A stretch of DNA of 11,637 nt from Akkermansiaceae bacterium UBA1518 (lineage in GTDB: Bacteria > Verrucomicrobiota > Verrucomicrobiia > Verrucomicrobiales > Akkermansiaceae): contig DCQM01000195.1 of the NCBI GenBank assembly GCA_002323895.1, forward strand, positions 1,071-12,707, in the 5' to 3' direction. Position numbers and translations under genes: made by a program. This document shows positions 1 through 8,200 of this stretch, in pieces (the stretch's first letter is position 1; every line of letters starts with the position of its first letter). Below the pieces are notes generated by a model. It ran no database searches and had not been told where the DNA came from. It was given only the letters and a program-made list of their open reading frames with translations.

Positions 1-1242
1 GCGATTACGGAAATGATGCGCCGTGCTTATCGCCGACCACCGACTCATACTGAAACCAAAGAGAGCATTGCACGTTATGAGGCGGAGTTGGAAAACAAGA
101 AATCCCAGGACGAGGCCTTGGCGAATGCCTTTAAGGCGATTTTGGTTTCACCTAATTTTTTGCTGCGCGTTGAGAATTCGGTGGCCACCGCCAAAGATCA
201 AGAAGTAAGCGATTTTGACTTGGCGACCCGTCTCTCTTATTTTCTCTGGGCTTCGACACCGGATGATAAACTTCTAGATGCCGCTGCGGCCGGGAAGCTG
301 TCCGATTCTGCAGATCGTGAGGCTCAGGTAGAGCGAATGCTAGCTGACCCTCGTAGTCTCTCGCTGGGAGAGATCTTCGCTGCAGAATGGCTGAGCACTG
401 ATGACGTTGGCCCGCGGATTCGTAAGGACCCGATTGATAATCCCTGGTGCACCGAAAGTTTGATGGCGGCAATGCGTGCCGAGACGGCACACTTCTTCCA
501 TTCGCTAGTGATGGACAATGCTCCGGTGGTGCGATTGATCAATGCGGACTATACCTTTCTGAATGCCGAGTTAGCCCGTCACTATCGAATTAGAGGGATT
601 GAAGGGGACAAAATACGCAGGGTGCCTTTGGAGACCAAGCAACGCGGCGGTATCTTTGGGCATGCCAGTGTGCTGGCAACCACCTCTTTCCCTGATCGCA
701 CCAGTCCAGTGGTGCGCGGGAAGTGGATTCTTGATACTCTTTTAGGAACACCGCCGCCACCGCCGCCACCTGACGTTCCAGAAATTGATGTGGAAGGCCG
801 TGGGCGCAGGGCCGCAACCAGCTTGCGTCGTAAACTTGAAGTCCATCGGGAATCAGCCCGATGTGCTGGGTGTCATTCCCAAATGGATCCACTCGGATTT
901 GCTCTTGAAAGCTACGCGGAATTTGGTCAATGGCGTGGTGGGATTGATGATCGTGGGACTTTACCAAGTGGCGCAAAATTTCGAGGCCCGGCCGGACTTA
1001 AGCTCGCCTTGATTGATGAGCGTCTGGATGACCTCGGAGCGCAGGTCATTCGAAAGATGTTGGCCTATGCTTTGGGTCGACAGCTCGAGTTTTACGATGA
1101 AGCCACAGTGAGAGAAATCGCCGAGAAACTGAAACCGACAGGATATCGCTTCGGTGATTTGGTGCTCGCTATCACTGCGAGTGATCCTTTTATAATGAAA
1201 CGTCTACCTCCCGCTTCCGTGGGAAAATCCAATGAAGAGTAA
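1..1242 (+). CDS. DUF1595/DUF1592/DUF1588/DUF1585 protein with CxxCH motif, 5'-truncated by the window
   Basis: The reading frame is open from base 1, so the true start lies upstream; the Met at 13 is internal. Numbering from that Met, I see a DUF1595-type helix (RRAYRRP, residues 3-9, to about 55), DUF1592 (about 65-193, with ATRLSYFLWASTPDDKL), DUF1588 (about 211-310, with SFPDRTSPVVRGKWIL and a poly-Pro stretch GTPPPPPPP) and DUF1585 (about 325-397). CAGCH at 284-288 is a c-type haem-attachment motif at its usual place in DUF1588. Full-length members of this planctomycete/verrucomicrobial family also carry an N-terminal cytochrome c-like domain and DUF1587, which would lie outside the window. 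The stop overlaps the DUF1552 start by 11 bp, the standard pairing for this family. The biochemical role of the family is not established; export and redox or polymer-related activity are inferences only. Confidence 0.93.
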   Translation, partial: AITEMMRRAYRRPPTHTETKESIARYEAELENKKSQDEALANAFKAILVSPNFLLRVENSVATAKDQEVSDFDLATRLSYFLWASTPDDKLLDAAAAGKLSDSADREAQVERMLADPRSLSLGEIFAAEWLSTDDVGPRIRKDPIDNPWCTESLMAAMRAETAHFFHSLVMDNAPVVRLINADYTFLNAELARHYRIRGIEGDKIRRVPLETKQRGGIFGHASVLATTSFPDRTSPVVRGKWILDTLLGTPPPPPPPDVPEIDVEGRGRRAATSLRRKLEVHRESARCAGCHSQMDPLGFALESYAEFGQWRGGIDDRGTLPSGAKFRGPAGLKLALIDERLDDLGAQVIRKMLAYALGRQLEFYDEATVREIAEKLKPTGYRFGDLVLAITASDPFIMKRLPPASVGKSNEE

Positions 1243-2575
1243 TCCAAACCGCCGCGCATTTTTGAGAGGAATGGGAGCCTGTCTTTCACTTCCTGCCATG
1301 GAGAGTTTTGGGGCCCCGGAGGCAGTTCTTGGCAAATCCGGTGTGCCACCGCGATTGGCCTATCTCTACTTTCCAAATGGAAGTGCCGAAGGAAGTTGGG
1401 AACCCGAGAAAGTCGGCCCTGCGGGGGAGTTGCAAAAACTTAATCGTTGGATGGCACCACTGGAGGATTTTAAGGACGACCTCGTCGTGACCAAGAATCT
1501 GTGGACTCCCCGTGGCAATGGTCATGGAGCGGGAACGGCGACCTGGTTGACTGGCGGCTCGTATGATCATCGCAAGAATGATGTGGGGGCTCCTTCCGTG
1601 GATCAACTTGTGGCAAAGCATCTGAGTAGTTCGACGCCTTTACCTTCCTTGGAATTGAGTACTGCAGGCGAGGGGAGTTTCTCCGGAAGTCTGCCGCGCA
1701 ATTGTCTTTCTTGGACACGTCGTGATGTCCCTGCGGCTCGTGAGACCATGCCGCGGGCCATCTTTGATAAGCTGTTTAGGCGTGCGAGTGAGGGCTTTTT
1801 GAATCGCAGTGTTCTTGATCTTGTCCTAGAGCAATCGAAGTCTCTGAAACGTCGCGCGAGCAAAGCGGATACTCGTAAGATCGATGAATACCTCGACGCA
1901 GTGCGCGCCGTGGAGAAGCGCCTCGATTTCGCGGAAGAGCAGACCCAACGAATTGCAGACGATAAGGCGCTTACCGATACTCTGACCCGGCCCGCCGCGG
2001 GGATTCCCGCTGATCACCAGGAGTATGTTCGCCAAATGCTCGAGTTGATGGCTCTCTCATTTTGGTCCGGTGCCACTCGAGTCTCGACCTTCATGCTCGA
2101 TCACGGGCAGAGCAATCGCTACTTCGATTTTGTTCCCGGGGTGAAAGGGACCTGGCATGCGCTATCGCATTGGAAAGATGCCAGTGGCCGCACCGAGGAC
2201 GACGACGGCAAGACCAAGTGGGATAGCACCAAGTCGAAGCTTGGCATGTATAACTCGGTGACTCGCTGGCATCACTCGCAGCTCGCGTATTTTCTGGGTC
2301 GCTTGAAAGAGCTCAAGAATGCCGATGGCACCAGCACTCTTGATAGTTCCATGATCGTTTATGGCTCAAGTATTGCCGATGGTCATGCTCACGAAGAAGA
2401 AAATCTCCCTATTCTTTTGGCTGGTGGAGGTTCGGGAACTCTCAAGACCGGACACTACCTGGCCCCTCGTCGCTCGACTTCAATGTCCCGGCTCCATCTC
2501 GCAATGTTACAGCGGATGGGAGTTCCGTGCGATCGTTTCGGCGAGGCGGAGATCGCTCTTGAGGGAATTTCCTGA
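1232..2575 (+). CDS. DUF1552 family protein with Tat signal
   Basis: This is a 447-residue protein of usual DUF1552 length. It opens with a twin-arginine signal (NRRAFLRG, residues 6-13) followed by a short hydrophobic stretch ending near the Ala-rich FGAP, which indicates folded export by the Tat pathway. The body shows family landmarks: AYLYFPNG near residue 45, NGHGAGTATWLTGG near 95, DHGQSNRYF near 290, YGSSIADGHAH near 380, and the C-terminal LHLAMLQRMGVP. The ATG at 1232 is chosen because it places the Tat motif at the N-terminus and overlaps the stop of the DUF1592 gene, implying translational coupling. DUF1552 and its relative DUF1501 accompany DUF1592/DUF1553-type genes throughout Planctomycetes and Verrucomicrobia. 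The function is unknown. The final 27 codons are duplicated at 10128-10208. Confidence 0.94.
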   Translation: MKSNPNRRAFLRGMGACLSLPAMESFGAPEAVLGKSGVPPRLAYLYFPNGSAEGSWEPEKVGPAGELQKLNRWMAPLEDFKDDLVVTKNLWTPRGNGHGAGTATWLTGGSYDHRKNDVGAPSVDQLVAKHLSSSTPLPSLELSTAGEGSFSGSLPRNCLSWTRRDVPAARETMPRAIFDKLFRRASEGFLNRSVLDLVLEQSKSLKRRASKADTRKIDEYLDAVRAVEKRLDFAEEQTQRIADDKALTDTLTRPAAGIPADHQEYVRQMLELMALSFWSGATRVSTFMLDHGQSNRYFDFVPGVKGTWHALSHWKDASGRTEDDDGKTKWDSTKSKLGMYNSVTRWHHSQLAYFLGRLKELKNADGTSTLDSSMIVYGSSIADGHAHEEENLPILLAGGGSGTLKTGHYLAPRRSTSMSRLHLAMLQRMGVPCDRFGEAEIALEGIS

Positions 2576-2595
2576 TAGAGTGGCATCCGATCGCT
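2495..2595 (+). repeat. Direct repeat, copy 1: DUF1552 3' end plus 20 bp downstream
   Basis: This stretch matches 10128-10228 without gaps, 94 of 101 positions identical by my alignment. It covers the last 27 codons of the DUF1552 gene, its TGA stop and 20 following non-coding bases. The six mismatches in the coding part are all synonymous; the seventh (c to t) lies in the final GATCGCT, which is also where the sequence switches to fecR homology. Confidence 0.9.
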
Positions 2596-2793
2596 GTTCA
2601 TGGAACATGAGCAGTCCTTTTTAGGCGAGCCCCCGGGGCGATTCGGTGCGGCTCTGGAAGATTGAGTTCCCGCGTGATGTGCGACACGGAAGCTTGGGCT
2701 TTGACGTGGCGGGTGAGGATGTTTCGGGACGATGAACCGCTCGCCCAACTGGCATTTTACTGGGAGCGGCAGATTTCAGAGGGTTCGTCATAG
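2589..2793 (+). pseudogene. fecR relic: 3' fragment of a second fecR-like gene
   Basis: Bases 2589-2649 align with 11579-11637 inside the intact fecR-like gene, with two substitutions and two single-base insertions in the relic. One substitution turns an in-frame CAG into TAG (2622-2624) and the insertions shift the frame, so this piece is not translated as FecR. Beyond 2649 the window offers no counterpart, but the frame continues from RLWKIEFPRDV to a TGA at 2733. A one-base shift then opens DEPLAQLAFYWERQ up to a TAG at 2791-2793. This extension probably represents the decayed FecR C-terminus, though its homology cannot be checked here. No start codon or upstream half of the gene is present. 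Confidence 0.75.
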
Positions 2794-2952
2794 ATTTTGA
2801 GCGTAGGTAAAAAGCCGCATTACCAAGATCTTTGTTTTCGGCGTTTTTTGATTGGGGGATCGGTTCCGGCTGTGATGACAAAGGAAAACTGGATTGGAGA
2901 GCAATTTGCCCCTATCCGATTCTTTTATAGAATGTCCTTCTTAAGTAGATGG
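2794..2952. other. Intergenic tail between fecR relic and convergent LamG gene
   Basis: About 160 bp lie between the end of the relic and the stop of the minus-strand LamG-TSP3 gene. I see no gene. There is a short 6-bp hairpin at the LamG stop codon (2943-2948 pairing with 2953-2958) and another weak one (attct/agaat at 2919-2933). Neither is followed by a convincing T-run, so I do not call a terminator. Confidence 0.5.
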
Positions 2953-5145
2953 CTACTTTACCACTCCCACTCTGAAAAAGAGGCGTTTTGCCACCGGAGA
3001 TGGGTTGTCGAAAGGTCCGACGGTTGTGCTTGTTCCGGTCGCCGGGATGCCGTCGATCAATTCATTGCCAAAATCTACAAGGTCGGTCGCCGAAAAGACG
3101 CTGTAAAACTGTCCCGGAGTGGACGTGAAACTCAAGGTGAAAGTGTCAGCATCTTTGTCATAACTCAGAGAGGTGATTTGCAGAGAGCCGGCTCCTAGGG
3201 CCGCGTCAGGACCTGCCGCGAAGCTTGCCGCTGCAGCCGCATCGTTCATCGCTCCTTCGTAGATTCGAAACTCATTGAGGTCACCGTGAAAGTAGGCATC
3301 CCCGGTCCAGTTTGACCGTCCCAGCCAGTTGTTGACGTCGTTGATGTCTTTTGGGGTAAAGGTGGTGGCTCTGGTTTCCTGTCTGATACCATCGCGATAA
3401 ACCGTCAATTGTCCTCCTCCGCTGCCGTCGGAAGTCCAAACACTGGCGAAATGGTACTCCTGGCCAAGGATACTCTCGAGATTGGTGTCGGCCGCTTCCT
3501 CGGTGCCATCTACCGGGCCGGTTCCCCCTCCGGGAGCGAGAGTGTCCAGATTTCTGATGGTTGTGCGCTGGGTGTTGGGATTGGTGCCCCTGTTCGGAGC
3601 AAAGACGAAGTAGTCCTGCCCCTGGGTGGCTCCGCTCATACCATTGAAGACTTCGCCACCATCAGTGGATCCAAAATCCCAGACACGGCCCCAGTTCTGC
3701 AGAGAGGTGACGGAATACCACGCTTCAAAAGTGAGGTGATCGAGTGAGGATATCAAGTGATTGGGCAGATCGACGTAGGCGGCGTCCGCAGTCGCTCCAT
3801 CACCACCGGGAAGGGTGAGGGCGGATCCCGTCCAGAGGCCATTCGCTCCGACGACTGTTCCGTCGGCTCCTCCAATCGAGTCGGTCACGACTGCGCTCTC
3901 GTCAGCATTTCCAGCTGCCGCATTGAAGGAGTATCGGTGAAGAAGGTTGGGATTGGTGGCGTCTGCGACCATTGGATCCAGACCTCCGGCAATCTCCGGG
4001 CCATCGGGGATTCCATCGTCATCGCTGTCAGCTTTGAGGGGAAGGGTATTAGTAGTTTTGATTTCCGTTCCATCGGTCAGCCCGTCTCCATCAGAATCTT
4101 CGCTGAGGGGATTGGTCATGTGAGTGTTGACTTCGGGGCCATCATTGAGTCCGTCATCGTCGCTGTCGGCGTCATCAGGGACAGTCTTCTTTTGGAATTC
4201 TTCGAGGTTGTTGAGCCCATCGGAGTCTTCATCGAGAAGAGCATCGGATGCGTTGTTTGGATCAAGGAAATCGTGGAGATCCTCGTAAGCCGTAGGAATC
4301 ATGTCGCCATCGGTATCATCGTTTAGATCCACCACGACGTCTGGACCAGCAGCCCGTGAGGCTGAGATCTGTTGCTCGGTGAGAGCTTCTTCGTAGATCC
4401 GGAATTCATCGTAAGTGGCATCAAGGTTTGCGTCATTGAGCCAGGCCGAGCGTCCCAACCAGGAGTTGACGTCGTTGAGATCGGAGAGATTTGAGTTTAC
4501 GGAGACACTGTCGGCGAGGAGGACGCCGTCCCTCCAATAGCTGATTTGACTGGTGCCCAGCCCGGTGTCCTTCCACGTGACGGCGTAGTGGATTTGTTCC
4601 CCGAAAACGGTCGCAACGTCGGAATCAAAGGTTCCAATGCCACCCCCACCTGGATCTTCGTTACGAATCTCGATCCGTTGTTGGTTGTAATTGTTTCCAC
4701 GGGATGCGGTCAGAATAAAGTAATCGAGACCAGAAGTCCCACCTCCGTTGGTGTTTCCTGGTCCGGTGATTTCGCCGGAGCCACCGCCTGGTTCGGTGCT
4801 GCCGAAGTCAAAAATCCGTCCCCAGGGTCCGGCGTTCCCGTCGATGGTGACCCAACCTTCAATGGTGACCGCGGTTTGGGTGGAGACAAGGTTGTTGGGG
4901 AGATCTCCGTAGGCGGCGGAGTCAGAGTTTCCTCCCGGTAGATCGAGTGCCGTGCCGGTAAAAAGAGCTCCTGCACCAAGAACAGTTCCGTGAGAACCGC
5001 CGACCGAATCAGTAAGGATTCCACCCGTTGCTTCGCCAGCGGCATTGCTAAAACTATAACGGTGAATGAGCTGCCCTTGCAGCGATGAAATTGACCCCGA
5101 TAGCAGCAGTAGGAGACCAAGTGATTTGTGTATTTGGAACTTCAT
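2953..5145 (-). CDS. Secreted LamG-TSP3-LamG protein
   Basis: This is a 730-residue exported protein. Residues 1-24 form a Sec signal peptide (hydrophobic LGLLLLLSGSISS, cleavage near LQG-Q). LamG/concanavalin-A-like domain 1 spans about 26-270, beginning LIHRYSF and ending in DEFRIYEEAL. Residues 275-392 hold calcium-binding thrombospondin-type-3-like repeats (DEDSDGLNNLEEF, DSDDDGLNDGPEV, DSDGDGLTDGTEI, DSDDDGIPDGPEI). LamG domain 2 spans about 401-648, again starting LLHRYSF and ending in NEFRIYEGAM. A C-terminal beta domain (654-730, FTLSFTSTPGQFYSV to LFFRVG) resembles the short tails common in verrucomicrobial secreted proteins. There is no PEP-CTERM tail, unlike its paralogue at 9077-9952. 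It likely binds glycan or protein at the cell surface or outside the cell. The ATG at 5145 is chosen because it begins the signal peptide; no clear Shine-Dalgarno precedes it. Confidence 0.9.
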   Translation of the reverse strand: MKFQIHKSLGLLLLLSGSISSLQGQLIHRYSFSNAAGEATGGILTDSVGGSHGTVLGAGALFTGTALDLPGGNSDSAAYGDLPNNLVSTQTAVTIEGWVTIDGNAGPWGRIFDFGSTEPGGGSGEITGPGNTNGGGTSGLDYFILTASRGNNYNQQRIEIRNEDPGGGGIGTFDSDVATVFGEQIHYAVTWKDTGLGTSQISYWRDGVLLADSVSVNSNLSDLNDVNSWLGRSAWLNDANLDATYDEFRIYEEALTEQQISASRAAGPDVVVDLNDDTDGDMIPTAYEDLHDFLDPNNASDALLDEDSDGLNNLEEFQKKTVPDDADSDDDGLNDGPEVNTHMTNPLSEDSDGDGLTDGTEIKTTNTLPLKADSDDDGIPDGPEIAGGLDPMVADATNPNLLHRYSFNAAAGNADESAVVTDSIGGADGTVVGANGLWTGSALTLPGGDGATADAAYVDLPNHLISSLDHLTFEAWYSVTSLQNWGRVWDFGSTDGGEVFNGMSGATQGQDYFVFAPNRGTNPNTQRTTIRNLDTLAPGGGTGPVDGTEEAADTNLESILGQEYHFASVWTSDGSGGGQLTVYRDGIRQETRATTFTPKDINDVNNWLGRSNWTGDAYFHGDLNEFRIYEGAMNDAAAAASFAAGPDAALGAGSLQITSLSYDKDADTFTLSFTSTPGQFYSVFSATDLVDFGNELIDGIPATGTSTTVGPFDNPSPVAKRLFFRVGVVK
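3202..3945 (-). repeat. Internal LamG domain 2 (repeat of LamG fold)
   Basis: This segment encodes residues about 401-648 of the LamG-TSP3-LamG protein. It shares with domain 1 the opening HRYSF, the DSIGG..GTVVGA and LPGGD motifs, the WGR..DFGST strand, NDVNNWLGRS and the closing EFRIYE. It is clearly more diverged from domain 1 than domain 1 is from the LamG of the separate gene at 9077-9952, so the duplication within the gene looks older than the split of the two genes. Confidence 0.75.
4336..5070 (-). repeat. LamG direct repeat, copy A (domain 1 of the LamG-TSP3 gene)
   Basis: This segment encodes residues about 26-270 and is closely related to 9158-9886 at both protein and DNA level. 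Shared strings include YGDLPNNL, GPGNTNGGGT, RIEIRNEDP/RVEIRNEDP and SDLNDVN.WLGRS. In one 51-base stretch that I compared by eye (near 4722 against 9539) about 80% of bases agree. The two copies lie in the same orientation on either side of the VCBS gene. Confidence 0.8.
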
Positions 5146-5298
5146 AATTTGTCGTGTTCGTCAGGATATTGCCAATTCCATGCCTTATTCTATGTGTGAG
5201 ATTAGCCGACTGAAAGACGTTTGAATAGGAGTGAAATGACATAATTTGTGTGCAAAAGCGTCATTTTCTCTCTTTCTGGATCGATTCGTGGGAGCGGA
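5146..5298. other. Intergenic region upstream of the LamG-TSP3 gene, with an inverted repeat
   Basis: This 153-bp gap separates two minus-strand genes and should contain the 3' end of the VCBS transcript and the promoter of the LamG-TSP3 gene. It holds a 7-bp inverted repeat, aaatgac at 5234-5240 and gtcattt at 5260-5266, with a 19-base loop. It is too weak and too long-looped for a confident terminator. A TAGAAT (minus strand, 5187-5192) could be a -10 element but lacks a good -35. Confidence 0.35.
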
Positions 5299-8200
5299 CT
5301 AGTAGTTCACCACCAGTTTCCTTGTCCCGGTTGCGAGCGGGACTTCTTTGGTGGAGCCATCGGGCCAGCGGATGACTACCGTGGTGTCTTCCTTCGGTGC
5401 TTGAAAGACCAAAACCGGTGGGGATTGGGATAAATAACTCCCTCCTCCATGCAGTGATCGACTGTTGCTATTGATAGTTACCTTTGCTCCAACAGCAGCT
5501 GCTGGGAGAGTGACTGCCAGAACGTCATTCTGACTTTGGTTGAGGTAAGTGACAACCGGGCCGTTGTTCATGCCAAAGATGAGGTCTGGCCGTTGATCCT
5601 GATTGAGATCGGCAAGGCTAAGGCTCTTGGCATCTTCCGGAATGACGATGCCACTTTCCCGCGCTCCCATTGGGTGGAAATTCCCCGAGCTATCGTTTTC
5701 GAGAATCAGACCCAGACCACCGTCCATCCGGCCGGTTTCACGTTGGGGACCATAGAAATTTTGGGCCAAGGCCGCGTCCAGATCTCCATCGCCGTCGATG
5801 TCCTGAAGGATGGCGCCAAAGGCCGGCGAGATTTGCGCAAAGCGAGGAAGGGGGCGCCAGGAAAAGCGGCCTTTGCCATTATTAATTAGGATTCCGCTTT
5901 CAAGGGTATTGGCCTCGAACTTGAGCGCGTTTTCCAGACGGGAGTCCGAGTAGAGTTCGTTGAGGGCTGAACTCGCAAAGTTGTGAAAGGTCCCGACTTT
6001 GGCTTGCAAGGAAGGCATGGCGCTCTTGGAGCAACTGAAGCCCCGGCGGGGCAGAAGTTTGCCATCGGAGAGTTTGGCCTCGATCAGGTGAGGTCTGCCG
6101 CTTCCATCAACGTCCCCAAAATAGGCCAGGGCGGGCTTTTCATCCGAGGCTTTGTATTTTGTGTTCAGGCCAAAGTTTGTGACGAGAAAATCGATATCGC
6201 CATCGGAGTCGAGATCACCTCCGGCAATGCCATTCCACCATCCAGTTCGGGTGGCCAGGCCGGCCTGATCGGTCTTCTCGACCAGCTTCCCGTTTTCGTT
6301 TTTGAGGAAGCGCACCGGACCCCACTCGGTGGTGAGGAGAAGATCAATCCAGCCATCGTCATCGGCATCTGAAAAGACGGCTCCGGTGATCATTCCAAGG
6401 TTGGGAACGAGGGTTGCAGAAAACTTTCCGCGGTTGTTGATGAGGATCTGACTCGGGGGCCCGGTGGGATATTGTCCCGGAACAAGCCGGCCTCCCACAA
6501 AGAGATCCAAATCACCATCGCGATCAATATCTGCGCAAGCGACCGGGCCGGAGCTGATGGAAAGCTGGGGAAGGGCATCGCTGGGGGACTTCGAGAAACG
6601 GCCTTTTCCATGATTCAGATACAATTGGTCGCGATAGGTGGAATCTCCCGGAGGAGCTTCGGCACTTCCGTGTGCGACATAGAGGTCGAGATCTCCGTCG
6701 TTGTCGCTGTCAAAGAAAAGGGCTCCCATATCCTCGGAGTTCTTGTCGGCTTCGAGCACCTCAGTGGTGACTTTTTTGAAGCCACCTTCGCCGATGTTTT
6801 CGAAGAGTTGTCCGGATTGGCTTTTGGCTCCTCCAAGAAAGAAATCGTGATCGCCATCGCCGTCGATGTCGCCCCAGGCAATTCCGGGTCCGTTTTGTGA
6901 CAGTTTGTTGGGGAGGAGCGGTTGGATTTTAAAATCATCAAAGGGTGCTTCCTGGTGAATGGCTGAAGCGAGATGATCGGAACGGAGGAAAAGCGGAGTC
7001 GCTTGGGGGTCTTCAGTAGGAGCAGGCTGCCCAACCGGTTCGGTAATGGTGTAGCTGTGATTGGCGTCGAGCTTGTTAAACATTTGTCGGGTGCCTCCGG
7101 GCCAGTGAATCTCAAGTCGTTCTACCTTTTGAGCAGCGCCAAGTCCAAACATTGCGGTTGTGTCACTGGCGGAGAGCCACCCCCGGGATAAGGTGACGGT
7201 GCGGGTTTGCGTTCCTGCTTTGGTCTTCACGAGGATCGTCGCACCGAGGCCTTTGCGATTGCTGGCGACTCCTTCGAGTGTCACCGCGATGCGATGATTG
7301 GTGCTCGAATTGTTGCGATAGATACTTACGGGGGTATCGGCATTGTTGACGACGAGGTCCACGTCGCCATCTCCATCGAAGTCAGCCGTGGCTGCTCCGA
7401 AGCTGACGCCGTTTCTTTCCAATCCCCAATCCTGGCCCTTTGATTTGAATTTGAGATCTCCGAGGTTTTGGAAGGCGAGGTTGCGTTCCTTCCTCATGGG
7501 CTTCTCAAGCCAGAAAATGTTATACTCGGCAGATCCTGGTTCTAGGTTCTTGTTTGCAAATTCGGTGAGGTCGGAATTCATGTTATCCCGCATGACCCCG
7601 TTCGTGACGAAGACGTCGGTGTGCCCATCCTGATCAAAATCCTCGATTCGTGGAGTCCAAGTCCAATCCGTGCTGGAGAGTCCGGCTAGAAACGAGGCCT
7701 CCTGAAAACGACCGGCACCGGAATTCACATAAACCGAATTCCTCATGTATTGCCGGGGCTTGGACCAGTCAAGAAACCACGCGCTGTCGTCCATGTTTCC
7801 CATCATAACTTTCTCGCGATAGTGCGAGGTCGCGGACATGTCGGAGGCGAAAAGGTCGAGAAGTCCGTCGTTGTTAAAATCGCCAACATCGCTTCCCATG
7901 GAAAACCAGGGAGTGTGGGGAACCGTTTCTTGAATGACGTTTTCAAAAGTCCCATCACCACGATTCCGGTAGAGCATGTCCGGTCCAGTGTAGTCGTTGG
8001 AAACATAGAGATCCGGGTCGCCATCTGAGTCGTAATCGAACCATGTTGCCGATAGGGTGAAGAAGGCGCCATCGATCCCCGCCGATTTCGAAACATCGAC
8101 GAACTTTCCATTGTCGTTTCGGAAGAGGTGATCGTATTGGGCTGCTTCCACCCGGCGGACTTTATCCCCCGGGAGGTAAAGAATTTCCCAATATTCACGG

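Noticed and set aside
2797..3198. 133-codon plus-strand ORF across the end of the LamG-TSP3 gene
   Set aside because: Most of it is antisense to the conserved C-terminal domain, its composition is low-complexity Arg/Ser-rich, and no ribosome binding site or family match is visible.
3757..4326. 189-codon plus-strand ORF, and similar long ORFs at 3409-3747, 4546-4941 and 5983-6372
   Set aside because: They are antisense to the LamG-TSP3 and VCBS genes; the Asp/Gly-rich coding repeats leave few stops on the opposite strand. None shows a recognisable domain.
4066..4330. Regular periodic repeats that could suggest a CRISPR or tandem DNA array
   Set aside because: They are the codons of TSP3-type Asp-rich calcium-binding repeats, with variable spacing and no conserved repeat/spacer structure.
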